A stretch of DNA of 64,000 nt from Gonapodya prolifera JEL478 (GCA_001574975.1 KQ965752.1:401887-465886), one strand, 5' to 3'. Counted from the stretch's first letter, positions 23,613 through 36,376 are shown. Program-made: numbers and translations. The notes: a model not told the origin generated them from the sequence alone.

Positions 23613-24003
23613 ACTTTCGGCTTCGGGGACCTGTATCGCGGGTGGCGGTGTGGGGTGTGGGTTGTCATATTCGTGCACTCATTTGTAAAGCGCAGATGGA
23701 ACAGATGGCCTTCGGCTTATGTCCTTCTCAATGTAAATAGTCTTCACTTCTCTTACTCCCCACTCTGTCCGATTTCTCCGCTGAGTGTGAGCACACGTTA
23801 CTCATCAAGAAGAAGACCAATGGCGCAAGTGTCGGACGACCCTTGCCCGCCCATAAGAATATCTCTCTGTTAAACATGTGCATTGGACATAAATTTGTTT
23901 GACGAGATGGTATTACTTACAGAAATCAATTCTGATGAAAGGTTGCAAAAAACTTCAATACATTCATTCTATCCTGTCCAACGCTCCCCCAAAACACCAA
24001 GAA
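23613..24003. other. 3' flank between convergent genes
   Basis: About 390 bases between the eL22 stop and the stop of the convergent hypothetical gene. No gene recognised; presumably the two 3' untranslated regions. Confidence 0.5.
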
Positions 24004-24614
24004 TTAATGCAAAGGCGGTGTTGCAATTGGAGAGGAAGACCTGTACCGAGTTGGCATGCAATCCATCGGTGTAACAGATGTGCACACGTTTCCAAAAAAA
24101 AAACACTCACGATTGGAATTGTGGTATCAAGACGACAGGAGGAGCACGAGCATAGTATCTGGGCGACTGCAGATGTGCGAAGGCTACCGGAACTGCCTAG
24201 GGTTTCGAGCTTGTTAAAAACCGAACAACCGAACGTAAGAAACGTCACGCAACATACCAGCCCGTGTCGCATTGCATGGCGCATCTCCCTCCTCTGCTCC
24301 TTCATAGCCCACTTGACTTCCCTCTTGCACCTCTTTTGAGCGTGCCGGATCTCCTTCCGGATACACTTGACCGCCCGCCACTCAGCGTGACCGGAAATCA
24401 CAGTGTCCAGGATCGCTCCGATGAGTGTTCGAGGTGGTGGTGGGGCGAATACGACCACGGGTGGGGTCGAGGTGGAAGCCGAAGTCTGGAGGGGTGGGGG
24501 TTCGTAAGCTGGGAGTGACGCCTCGGTGGCGGCTTCGATGTGTTTGTATAATGGCGGGGCTTCTTCGTGTTGTTCCTCCGAGATGGCAGCGAAGGCGGTG
24601 TATTTCGAGGTCAT
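24004..24614 (-). CDS. Hypothetical protein, about 145 aa, three exons
   Basis: Not recognised. Exon 1 begins at 24614 and encodes about 118 residues: a Pro/Ser/Thr-rich disordered segment (residues 20-60) followed by a strongly basic helical segment (RKEIRHAQKRCKREVKWAMK) ending RHAMRHGL. A GT donor after that codon and acceptors near 24180 and 24040 join two short exons in frame (SPRYYARAPPVVLIPQFQ, then SSSSPIATPPLH) to a TAA at 24004-24006. The splice model is my inference from frame. No signal peptide or membrane segment. The gene starts only about 150 bases from the phosphatase relic that follows on the other strand. Confidence 0.5.
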
Positions 24615-24765
24615 GTCTTTGATTCGATTGTTTGAAATATGTTCTGGTGGACCATCTTGGTCAGATCGTGTGGTTTTGAAGTGCTCGGTTCGGGTGAATC
24701 AAGCTGAGGCCTCAATTCTCGGGAAGTCCTGCTCAACAACACTTCTTTATTTCCGTAAGGACAGG

Positions 24766-25291
24766 ATGCACTGAGCTTCTAGCGGAGGCTGCGGAGCTCT
24801 GTGAAGTTATAGTGTGGACGGCCAGTCGAGCTGAGGTGAGATTTTCTCCATAGCATTTTAAGGTGCATTTTTCCAACTTGATTCACGGGAACAAAAGTAT
24901 GCGAACCCGATCATCCACTTCCTGGACGAAGGACGCTGCATCACCCATCGCCTTTATCAACAGCAGTGTTTGAAGAACGCAACTGGGGCCCCGAAGGTGA
25001 AGGTGAATTGATCGTACCGGCATTTGTAACGTCTGCTTTCAAAGCCTCGAGCTCATTGTGTAATCTTTCTTCGGGATCTGTGCAGGACATTTCGAAACTA
25101 GGTCGTGATGTCCAGAGATTGGTCGTGGTTGACGATGATCCAGCCACGTACGCCCTCAACCCAGACAATGCCATCCCCGTCACGAGTTGGTGGGGGATCC
25201 TGCAGACCAAGAACTCGCGGTTGGAACGGATATTCTTCGAGAGATGCGTGGAAAGCTGGACGTCCCCAAGTTCTTGAATCAAATACTTTGA
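24766..25291 (+). pseudogene. FCP1/NLI-interacting-factor-like phosphatase relic
   Basis: The C-terminal two thirds of an FCP1-homology (HAD) phosphatase of the SCP/TIM50 group. Three exons are visible (to 24835, 24898-24996, from 25086) with intact splice signals. They read GCTELLAEAAELCEVIVWTA, SRAEYANPIIHFLDEGRC, SKLGRDVQRLVVVDDDP and ATYALNPDNAIPVTSWW. After that Trp pair the frame shifts: a run of five G at 25192-25196 should be six to continue with GDPADQELAVGTDILREM. The N-terminal exon carrying the essential DxDxT motif is absent; its place is taken by the start of the minus-strand gene at 24614. A plus-strand reading of 25000-25280 in one frame is only a shadow, as is the minus-strand frame 24941-25282. 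Either a 5'-truncated pseudogene or, less likely, a gene with an unrecognised upstream exon and a sequencing indel. Confidence 0.75.
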
Positions 25292-25524
25292 GACTGGCTG
25301 CGGGGATATGGGACGGCCGAATTGATTGGTATTGAATTACATGAATTGATTTTCGGTCGTGTCTTAATGATGATATATGGGGTATAAATTGTACAGCAAT
25401 TAAGTAGAGCTGTGGAAACGATCATCTTTGTAACGGTTGTATGTTGCTGTTTAATCTTCCCTTGGGGACTGGTGTGATCCTTCGTGAACTCTGCTTCATC
25501 CGTTCCGCGCGACACCTTGAACGA
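25292..25524. other. Short AT-rich intergenic spacer
   Basis: No gene; AT-rich sequence between the phosphatase relic and the release-factor stop codon. Confidence 0.5.
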
Positions 25525-27311
25525 TTAAATGTTCAACACTTCATTCAAACGCCGCTCTTCATCCCACTTGACCAACGCATCGGTGATCCCTTCCAACCCT
25601 TCACCATCCAAGCACCTGGTCAGATCAACCTCAACACCCACCCGATGGTCCACGACACGGCTTCGCTGCCAGTTGTAGGTGCGGACCTTTTCGCTTCTGC
25701 CGCCACCTCCCACCATGCTCTTCCGCGCCGACCTCCTCTCCTCGTCCGCCTTTGTCCGTTCCATGTCAAGCAGGCGGGCTTGGAGAATACGCATGGCTTT
25801 AGAGCGGTTCTTGTGTTGGGAGCGTTCGTCGGCAATGTACACAGAAAGTCCAGTAGGGAGATGAGTGATACGGACAGCACTGTCCGTGGTGTTGACAGAC
25901 TGTCCTCCGGCTCCCGATGCTCGCATAGTTTCTATACGGAGCGAAGACGTGGGAATAGAAATGGAAACCTTGGGAGCCGTAGCGCGTTTAAATATTGTAT
26001 GAGACGCTTGACAACTGCTTCTACTCACCTCCTCCGGCTCCGAAAGAACCGCGACAGTTACAGTACTTGTGTGCACTCTGCCGGCAGTTTCAGTCTCTGG
26101 GACACGTTGTACACGATGCACCCCGGCTTCGCCTTTAAGCCAACGGAAAGCTTCTGTACCCGAAACTGATGCTAGAGCTTCCTGTCGACACACCATATCG
26201 CGTTAAAAGAGCCCGGCGTTCGGAAATTGACGCCGTTTGCCATTTATAAAACATGACCCTCACTTTCAGCCCTTTGTCGCCGGGGGATGTGGAAAGAACT
26301 TCGAATCGCCAACCTTGAAGCACTGCGTATCGCTCATACATGCGCAATATATTCGTCACAAAGAGCGCGGCTTCGTCTCCACCCGTGCCTGTGCGAACGC
26401 TAGTTATTTGTGGCTGTGATTCAAGAATTTGCATTTCGGTAACTCACCGGCTCGAATCTCGAGAATGACTCCTCCAGAGTCAGCTTCATCCTTTGGAATA
26501 AGGGCTCGCATGATTTCTTGTTCCTTCTCCGAAATACGAGTCTCAATGGCACGTGCGTCTTCTTCCGCAAGCTTGCGAAGGGAGGCGTCTGAGTCTGAAA
26601 GAAGCTCTGATATTAAAAGGTCATCGAGGTCCTGGAAATTCACAGGAAGAGATCATTTCAGCCCGGTAAGGATGATCAAGCTGGTTTCACGTGCGTACAG
26701 ACCTTGCGATAACTGTGGAGGTCTTTCCACAATGTTGCGACGTGCTCGAGAGATGAAAGACGCTTGTTGATGGAGGTAAGTTCCTCTGATGAGAGCGACT
26801 CCGACTGTAATCCCGTTGCGAAAGTTTGGTGTGACATACATGCTACCATACAGGGACAGGAATGAAATGTCCGCTGATTGCATACCTCTGCGTTGGGATT
26901 GAGCTGTTTCAACTGTCCATCGTACTCGGAAACCATCACGTCAACCCTTTTCTCCACCGCTTTGGTCCATAATTGCCTTATGTTGCTGTTTCCCACTGTG
27001 GATCCGAACATGACAGATACGATCGCCCGAGACGTATTTCTACGAAATTGGGTATGAACTCCCACATAGGTCACGGAACAAGTAAAATCCGTGAACTCTG
27101 TCGCAATTCTGTCCCGAATCTGCCGTCTCGTCGATCCTGGCGAGAAGGATGCGAGGAGGGAAGGGATGCAAGCATGTTTTTCCTTCCCATGGTGATTCTT
27201 CGCTGCGCCGGGTGCAAACGAGAGTGATGTTCCATGTGCAGTATAGCAGCTCGGCCTCGGATGTCTCAAATTGGACAGCAACTCAGTGGGCAACGTCCGA
27301 AACGATTGCAT
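25525..27311 (-). CDS. MRF1: Mitochondrial peptide chain release factor 1
   Basis: Terminates mitochondrial translation by hydrolysing peptidyl-tRNA at UAA/UAG. Exons read on the minus strand: about 27311-26886, 26804-26703, 26631-26448, 26388-26264, 26181-26029 and 25968-25525. All join in frame. Landmarks in order: helical N-domain ([20 protein letters not shown]), [15 protein letters not shown]-type core, [15 protein letters not shown], and the catalytic loop [20 protein letters not shown] with the universal GGQ; then the basic helix ([14 protein letters not shown]) and the C-terminal motif [15 protein letters not shown]. The first exon boundary is uncertain: the open frame reaches 27434, ATG codons occur at 27311 and 27011, and a mitochondrial targeting sequence may be made by one of these or by a small upstream exon. 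Intact. Confidence 0.9.
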
Positions 27312-27468
27312 TTTCCGTTTGAGCGTATTGACCACAGTCTGCCGTGTCACAAAAAGGGAGTTCTCAACTAACTTCGACGATGTTTTCCAAAGGATTTTAA
27401 GCTCATTGTTTCGAGATGCAATTCTTTCTATCAAAAATTATGCAACATTGCAGTGATTGGTTCTACAA

Positions 27469-28270
27469 CTAACACGTCTTGTCTACGAAGCATTTGGGAC
27501 CCTTGCAACCTTTTGGGAGGCAAATACGAGTTCCGCTCAGGTCACAGGCTGGATTCGGCCCATTTAGTCCTCCTGGCGTAGTGCTTTGATTGTTGATAGC
27601 GGGAAAGCCGGAGCACCTGGAAGCTGGAGTTACACGTTGATCAGTCTCATGACATCATGTTCTCAATCAGCGACACTCACAGGGATCCCGTTAAAAATTC
27701 GGATTATTCTGCGCCTCGAAGTAAGCCAGGTGGGGGACCTTGGAGAAGTCAGGCATTGTGCCGTTGAGATTGTTGTTTGCGACGCGACGATACTGTAACT
27801 TCGGCAATTTCGCCAGCGTCACTAGAATTGGCCCGGAAATTCCTGGACTGTCGCGAATTGAGATGACGTAAAGGTCCTTAAAGTCACCACGGCAGGCGGG
27901 GATTGTCCCAGTAACGTTCGACATGAATGGCATCGACAGTATTTCAAGCTTCTTCAAATTGCAAATTTCGTTGGTAATTTCGCCGGTGAGGGGATTGTCG
28001 CCGATAGCAAGAACTTCCAGTTGGGGAAAGTAGGTGCTGATTTTTTCCAGCATGGTTGACAATGGGCCTTGCAAACTCAAAAAGAGAATTTTTGGTTTTT
28101 GAATCACACCGTTGGCGCAATCTGCAAAGCTTAAAATATGACGGATGACCAAACTGTCAACAACAACGACGCGTTTCGACGTTGCCATCCATGACGTACC
28201 CAGAGTTGCAACAATCATCGCCGAGGAAAAAGCCCGGCAGGAGAGACTGCAGCTTCGCGCAATCACTGAT
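27469..28270 (-). pseudogene. Plant-like leucine-rich-repeat protein, probably decayed
   Basis: An extracellular-type LRR protein as found in many fungi, oomycetes and plants. The N-terminal cap SDCAKLQSLLPGFFLGDDCC and an intron near 28140-28185 are followed by LRRs: FPQLEVLAIGDNPLTGEI, CNLKKLEILSMP, VISIRDSPGISGPI and LQYRRVANNNLNGTMP. A second exon (about 27605-27469) gives a Cys-rich tail (CDLSGTRICLPKGCKGPKC). Two faults: the T-run at 27693-27697 (A-run on plus) puts a stop directly after NNPNF where NLTGSLCSG is expected, and no ATG or signal peptide exon can be joined to the N-cap. The N-cap overlaps the 3' end of the neighbouring PHI-1 relic, so the gene may be 5' truncated. A sequencing indel plus a distant first exon is the alternative. 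Confidence 0.7.
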
Positions 28271-29670
28271 TTCGGGCTTTCAAGGCTTGACCGCACAGCT
28301 GCTTGTTTGGGTCCCAATGTTGCTGCATCAAGAACTTCGGACCATTCCATTGAGCATTGTACCACAATCCCTGCGGATCCTCCATTGTCGCAGCACCGTA
28401 AGTAAATTCGTGAATATTTGAAGCATGAGAAACTTCTGGCGCTCCGATGGCTATATCCACTTCCAACTCACGAACGCATTGATCAGCTGTTCAAATGCAC
28501 GCGGAATCGCTCAGCTTCCAGATGGTGAGGAGTCAATTATGAGTATATGCACCCACCGTTCTCATTTCCATCAGTTGTGTTGCAGCCTCTCGCTTTATCC
28601 TTTTGAGGGAAAATATACACAACGTCCCGTGTCACTGGCTCACCCACGATTCGGCACACCATGAAACCTCACTTACTGGGTTTGTCGCGCTCTCTGCAAT
28701 GTGCGATAACACTAAGCATGGAGTCTACGCTTGGATTGCCATTTGGTGATTTGAGGTGGTTGTGCCATCCACATAACTATCTGGCGAATGGCACCACAGG
28801 CTTTCGGGTGTCCCACTCAGCCATAGGCATAGTCTACACGAGCGACGAGTGAGCCACGCCGGGTACTCAGATTTTCAAATCTAAGGTTAAACGAACCTTG
28901 GAATTTGGGGTCGATCCCTGCAACCGTTCGATTATTTTCTTGAGCGGCCTGGAAATCTGACTGTATCGAAGCATGCCCTTTTGGACCAAAATGGGAACGT
29001 AGTCGCCCTCCACCACATAAATCCTCGCTTGTTGCACTTACGTCCACAATAACCACCAGAACCGCAGTAGTCGCCCTCTGATCCGTGTTCGTTTAAGAGA
29101 ACGGCGTAAACTCCTCATTCCGAATTGGCTGGAAGTCTCCCGTGTGATATGTGGTTGTAAAATAAAGAGATTGGCAATTTTTTAGACCCGTGTCTTCGAG
29201 AACAAGGAGTTTGAAGGTTTCCACTCACTGATTTTGGCTATGTCATATTTTAACAGACCGTCAATTGACTTTCCTAATGAGTAATTATCTGACACCGAAG
29301 GTCCAAGTGTAACGCTTGAAAGAATTTTCGATTGGCTGAGTTTGTATCATTGGCGGCGTAATGCCTTGCGAGTGACGGCGACCCAGTCGGCCAGTCAGGT
29401 CACGAAGTTAAACGATGAAACTCAGTGGTAGAGTCGCTCACATCGTGTTGATTTTCCAGAATGCACTGGTGTTTAGTCCTCTGACAAAGTCATTGACGAT
29501 GGCTTTGTCTGCGTCCGGCCAATTTCCATACCAAACTGGGGAACCAGTAACGCGTTGTGTGTCGTGGGAACATGTGGCTTCACGGCACAGATTTGGGACT
29601 CACTGATGTAGACAGTCAACGGTGCAGTCAGTGACCTTCGACCAGGTGTGAACGTGATATTATTCCTCAT
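28263..29670 (-). pseudogene. Phosphate-induced protein 1 (PHI-1/EXORDIUM-like) relic
   Basis: Secreted proteins of this family are known from plants (EXORDIUM, cell-growth related) and from some fungi. Segments in order: APLTVYIIWYGNWPDADKAI spliced across an intron near 29590, then VNDFVRGLNTSAFWKINT, VTLGPSVSDNYSLGKSID, YAVLLNEHGSEGDYCGSGGY, LCGWHNHLKSPNGNPSVDSM, and the C-terminal YNAQWNGPKFLMQQHWDP. The order and spacing fit one gene with five or more exons. Frame breaks include a TGA just before GVYAVLL unless an alternative acceptor is used, and a shift inside the conserved IAHE motif near 28712-28722, where IAH is followed in another frame by IAESATNP. No signal-peptide exon was found upstream of 29670. 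I regard it as a relic; alternative splicing could rescue some joins but not the IAHE break. Confidence 0.65.
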
Positions 29671-30220
29671 GGGGTGAGTGCTTCTGCGTCTCTCCTCCCT
29701 GAAAGGACGAACAAGCACAAGGCAGCTATGAAGCCAAGAAAGGCACTGCGAGCCATTCAGTGGAGTTATCGGAATCGCTGGCAAGCTTGGTGGGGTACAA
29801 GAAGACCTCCTTCCAGTTCAGCGAAACCTGCAAATCGTTCTGACCAATCTTCAGGGGCCGCTCCAGCCCTTCCAGGGCGACTGCAGCGCTAAAACACCTT
29901 ATGCTTCTCTGCAACGTTCCTCATCAAGGGTAAACTGTTTGAGCGTTTTCGCGACAAGGTAGCGCTCGTTCAAATTCAGTCGGTTCGGGGTCCCGCAATC
30001 GCCCCCATCGCGCGCAGGCCAAATCGTTGGGTGCGAAGGTTGACGCACACGGTGGCTCTACTTCCCTAGCGAAAGATGTTTGCTCGTACGATAACCTATG
30101 ATGTTGGTGCCGGCAGAAGTCGCCGGATAAAAGGTTTGACGTGTCTGACAGGAATTCTTTCCTGGAGTTCCGTAAACACATCAGAGTACGATCAATTCAA
30201 TTACAATCTCATGAAACTTT
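29671..30220. other. Intergenic region, nothing recognised
   Basis: About 550 bases 5' to the PHI-1 relic and 3' to enolase. Open frames (29726-29914 and 29924-30181, minus) are short and match nothing; a missing signal-peptide exon of the PHI-1 gene could lie here but I cannot identify it. Confidence 0.45.
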
Positions 30221-32274
<2,054 letters not shown>

Positions 32275-32769
32275 CGTGTGGCTTCGGGTGATGACTGTGT
32301 TGATGGAGAGTTGTCGGCAAGTTTACCTTCAGGTGACAAACCTGGGCCACATTCTTACAACTCAGCCTTATCGCAGTCATCACTCAAAAAATACATGATA
32401 GTACCCACTCAGTCCGAACTTCGTAGTATGTTGAAGCGATAAACAGCAATTGAGACTGATTGGAGAAAGCACTGTATACATATATGACATAACGGGATAC
32501 GTGATGAGTCTGTCAGACGACAGGAGAAAATTTAACAAACATCTATGAAACAAAATTCACCTTACTTTTCGATGCTTGATATGTGTGTTTGCGGTGCGTA
32601 CTGCTTCGACCTAACCGAAACAAAAAATTAATGCTGGGAATCGGAAAACATGAAAGATGAGACGACGTCGTATGTGAAGAAGTTTGCGCATTTCAGGTTC
32701 ACAGGGCAGAAGGATGTGGCGCCTGTAGTTTATCAGGCCACACACCTTCAGAGAATTAATCAAGCGGAA
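32275..32769. promoter_or_regulatory. Enolase upstream region, shared with the monooxygenase relic
   Basis: About 495 bases between the divergent enolase and monooxygenase start codons. No gene is supported. A TATACATATATGACATAA-like AT-rich block at about 32474-32492 is the only obvious promoter-like feature. Confidence 0.4.
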
Positions 32770-34152
32770 ATGCCCACCAAAACGGCCATCATGATAGGCG
32801 GAGGCCCTGCTGGCGCACTGGCAGCTCTCGTTCTCAAGAAGCACGGCTACGATGCCACGATTTACGAAAAGCGGGGCGACATACCCAACCCCAACCCTGA
32901 AGAAGGTGTTCACCCTTTCTGGGATGTAGGCGGGGCAGTTGATCTACAGCTTAATGCAATGTACGGCCTCGAGCGATTGGGTCTTGTGGACGAGGTCATC
33001 CTCAACTCAAGCGGCCACGCGTCAAAGGTTTCCTACGCTCTCATGGACGGTTCCGATGCTGCATACATGGAAATTGTGCCCACAAAACCAGGACAGAAAT
33101 TGGCGTCCGTTATTCTCAGGTCCAGCTTGCACAGGGTCCTGATGCGTGCGTGCGACCGTGCTGGGATTCCGTGCACTTGGAGAGACGTGTGGTGGGGATT
33201 GAGCAGACGGATGCCAACGTCACGGCGTCTTTTGCGGATGGCTCCACCGTTGTCGTAGACATTCTTATCGGAGCCGGTGGTGTAAGCTCAATGTTGCGGA
33301 GTATCGTGTTTCCTGAGGCGAAACCGCCAGGACGTTTCGCATCAGCCTACGTCGGCGTCCTTGATATCGGAAAGAAGAAGGGTCTGCCCGACGCTCCCCC
33401 CATCATATTTGATCCTCCTATGGCAGTGTATATGTATCCACTCAAAGGAAACTGCATCTTCACAGTCCACTGCCCGGAGGACAATGCGGGGCCTTGGAAC
33501 ACCTAAAGCACAAGAGCGAGGGTAACGAGCCGGACCCGGACTAGCTTCCCGTCAACAACCTATCCAGAGAGGCCAACCGTCTTTCAGAGATTTGTCAACG
33601 AGTGGGGTGCCCCGAAGCACGTGGTGGACCTTGTTCGTGTTGCAGATCGCATAACACCCATTTTCATGTGGGATCTTCCAGACATGCCAACCCAGCACAA
33701 GGTACGTTCAACTCTAATGCTCTCCGTCAAGTAATTGGGATCATGTGAATCCCAACATTGGCGCGAATAGGGAAGAGTGCTCTTGATTGGCGATGCAGGC
33801 CACGCAACACTTCCATCCCTTGGGCAAGGTCTGGCAATGGGCATCAAAGACTGCGGAGTGCTGCATGACCTCATGACGCTCCTTCCCGATTCCAACCACG
33901 CAGTTCTGTTCAAGCTATACGAAAAAATCCAGCTTCCACGTCTCCTCTCTATTGCGGCCAAGTCCCGGGAGATTGCGAGGTACCAGACAGCAAGCTCGAG
34001 AATTGAAATGTGGTTTGGGCGGTTCATGTTTGATGACCATCAGGAACCAGTTTGGGCTGAAAGATTCAGTCACCGGGTACATCTACGAACATGACGTCGC
34101 GAGGGTCATGGAGAGGTATAAGCAGAATGCAGACATAAGTTCTGCAGCGTGA
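32770..34152 (+). pseudogene. FAD-dependent monooxygenase (PHBH-fold) relic
   Basis: A class A flavin monooxygenase related to kynurenine 3-monooxygenase and salicylate hydroxylase-type enzymes. N-terminal FAD-binding motif IMIGGGPAGALAALVLKKHG at residues 7-26, the conserved SVILRSSLHRVLMRACDR region, and the second FAD motif LLIGDAGHATLPSLGQGL with GIKDCGVL. One intron (about 33702-33770) has good splice sites. Three lesions: a one-base loss near 33170 (GIP must continue as VHLERRVVGIEQ in another frame), TAA at 33504-33506 after AGPWNT in a frame that otherwise continues to VFQRFVNEWGAPKHVVD, and a frame change near 34060-34075 before VTGYIYEHDVARVMERY. With three independent lesions, the gene is almost certainly non-functional. 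Its former substrate cannot be told. Confidence 0.85.
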
Positions 34153-34354
34153 TTATTCGGTGAGTGATTCTAGCGTTTTCCTCGTTGACGAAGTATGTCA
34201 AACCACGTTTCCAGCGCTTCCACAAATAGTCTTGGTGTCACTGTTTATCTCTTTGTTTTGTGTAGTGGATACAGGCAACAGCCACGAGGGCAAAAAGATT
34301 CCTTGAGCAAAACCATGTCCCGTAAAGCAAAACTCCCCGCCGAACAGACTGGTT

Positions 34355-34700
34355 CCCGAAGACGACCATTACCACACGAACCACCGGCGGCACCGACTCC
34401 AAACCACTCTCTCTCACGCTTAGTACTATAATATACCGGGCGCCGATGAAAATTTGCCCAATCGACGAGAGAATCTGGGCAGAGGGGGGTGCCGCCGTAT
34501 TTTCGGTGAAGTCACCATCACCCGTGCAGACCGCCACGAAACTCACAGAATTATGGCGCGTGGTATATTTAAGTCCAGCGACGTCGGAGTGGGTTCAATC
34601 GGTGGTCGGGGGCGGGAGCAATCGCCCCGGGAAGTTACAACGGTTTCATAATAGCACACCATTATTTTTGGGCTAGGACTACCAGTTTGCAAACAGCAGT
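34355..34700 (+). repeat. Dispersed repeat, full copy 2 (about 345 bp)
   Basis: Second full-length copy of the element at 17985-18331, in the same orientation and with the same block order, including ACTATAATATACCGGGC and the G-rich GGTGGTCGGGGGCGGGAGCA box. Small indels separate the copies (for example CTGGGCAGAGGGGGGTGCC lacks bases present in copy 1). It ends about 35 bases before the ATG of the 547-aa gene. Confidence 0.85.
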
Positions 34701-34735
34701 AATGGGGGACCAAGCGTGAACCAACAGTTGTGCCG

Positions 34736-36376
34736 ATGAATTTGGTCAGCCGAACACCAACCCCGCAACCAATGGATGGAACTGTTTTTGGCGACGTTGG
34801 AATGGAGGAACTCTACGGAGACTTGGACATTGACTTTCTTTCCCGGGCGTTTCCCATGGACGGCGGCCGAGAACGGGAGCGATGGCTTGATCAACCTCCC
34901 CAACCATCCCGCACGTCGCTATACTCGCGACGGAGAATCCCACGCCGCTCACAGCCCCCTGAGGCGGCGGTAGGTGCCGGTGCGGTATGGGATTCCGAGT
35001 CGTCCGAAAGCAGCGAATCCGATTCCGAATACAGCACCCTCATTCCTTTCCCGTCCGAACTGCGGGGCGACGCCGAGAATCGCCTCGAGGGGCGGTATGG
35101 GAGGGACTCGGGGATAGAGAGCAGCGACCAGCTCCCCATAGAGCCGGAAAACGATGTAGAGGTGGACGCACCGTGGAGACCTCGTAGGAGGAGTCGCCGG
35201 CGCTATGAGGCGACAGAACCCACGTATGGACTTCTTTTGGGTGGAGTACCTGTGACTCTTGGGGTTTTGACCCCTGCAGAAGTGCGAAGGATGGCGGCGC
35301 TGGAGGACGTGGACTCAACATGGGCGGATGACTTTCGCGAAGGTGCACGGCAAGGTGCGAACGGGAGCAGCCCGTCAATGCTGGCGCCGCGCGCACGAGA
35401 AGCTGAGAGCGACCCCTCTTCCGAAGCGCAAGAGGCCGATGACGACGATAAAGAAGACACAACCATTGAATCTTCTTCGGCGACGCTTGTGATGAACTTT
35501 TCGGACCTGCGCCCTGGCAACGAGCCCATATCCGTTGAAACGGATGCTCCCCGCCTGCCCTTAGTCCTCTCCCGCCCGTCCGTACCCGCTTCAAACGCGG
35601 CCCTTAATATCGTTTCGGCGGACTCCTCACCCCCGGGACTCTCCCCGGCAACCACTACAACCAGTTCACCGGTACATCACAGTAACGGTGATGACTCTGC
35701 TCCTTCTACGTGGAGAGACATCTCTGGTCCCACCGGTTCAACGCGACTGACCACCTTGTGGCCGGGGCGGTACACCCGTGGCTCCCTCCCTGCATCCCGC
35801 CGAACCTTCCACCCCTATCTCTCGATCTTACCTTATCTCCCTCGAGACGATGGAGGCCCCACCAGGTCCACGTCGTCTCCAGCTGACACCCTCGCATCAC
35901 CCGCAGTTCTGCGTCGCCTATTTGCCCAAGGCGGCGTACAACTGTACCATCGGCTCCGGCCGCTGTTGGATCCCAATGGACACGGCCTCCTTGATCGATT
36001 TGACGATCCTGCAGAATTGAACCGCCTCCGATCGAGCCTCCCTCCCATCGGTGTCGCTCGCCGCTTATCTGCGCTGACAGAGCGTCTGCGCTCGCAGTTG
36101 TTTTCCGGTGATGGTGTTAGCCGTCGCAGCTCGGCGTCGCCAGCACAACAGATTGGACTATCCTCTGCAGGGGACGAAACCCCCTGCCGACACTCGGACG
36201 TTCTGCTGGCAGCACACGATTTCGACCCGATTGTTGCCTGCTTTGAGACACCCGGGTACCTTATGGATGCCAATGGGAAGTTTTTGGTGGATTTTGGCTC
36301 CAAGGAAGGCGAAGTTCAGGATGTGATATATGGCTTATGCGAGGAGAAAGCATCACTCGTCAATGTGGGGCGGTGA
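34736..36376 (+). CDS. Hypothetical disordered protein, about 546 aa, intronless
   Basis: A single open frame from the ATG at 34736. I recognise no family. The sequence is low in order through most of its length: Ser, Pro, Arg and acidic residues dominate, with clusters such as SESSESSESDSEYS and EEAQEADDDDKEDT-type acid patches. Two more ordered areas stand out: residues 180-215 (GLLLGGVPVTLGVLTPAEVRRM) and the C-terminal 150 residues (LPYLPRDDGG...LRRLFAQGGVQLYHRLRPLL and HDFDPIVACFETPGYLM). No signal peptide or membrane segment is visible. The long uninterrupted frame in a region full of broken genes suggests it is under selection. Directly downstream of repeat copy 2, which may provide its promoter. 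Confidence 0.6.
   Translation: MNLVSRTPTPQPMDGTVFGDVGMEELYGDLDIDFLSRAFPMDGGRERERWLDQPPQPSRTSLYSRRRIPRRSQPPEAAVGAGAVWDSESSESSESDSEYSTLIPFPSELRGDAENRLEGRYGRDSGIESSDQLPIEPENDVEVDAPWRPRRRSRRRYEATEPTYGLLLGGVPVTLGVLTPAEVRRMAALEDVDSTWADDFREGARQGANGSSPSMLAPRAREAESDPSSEAQEADDDDKEDTTIESSSATLVMNFSDLRPGNEPISVETDAPRLPLVLSRPSVPASNAALNIVSADSSPPGLSPATTTTSSPVHHSNGDDSAPSTWRDISGPTGSTRLTTLWPGRYTRGSLPASRRTFHPYLSILPYLPRDDGGPTRSTSSPADTLASPAVLRRLFAQGGVQLYHRLRPLLDPNGHGLLDRFDDPAELNRLRSSLPPIGVARRLSALTERLRSQLFSGDGVSRRSSASPAQQIGLSSAGDETPCRHSDVLLAAHDFDPIVACFETPGYLMDANGKFLVDFGSKEGEVQDVIYGLCEEKASLVNVGR

Noticed and set aside
24941-25282. 113-codon minus-strand open frame
   Set aside because: It lies antisense to the conserved phosphatase exons, which explain its codon pattern.
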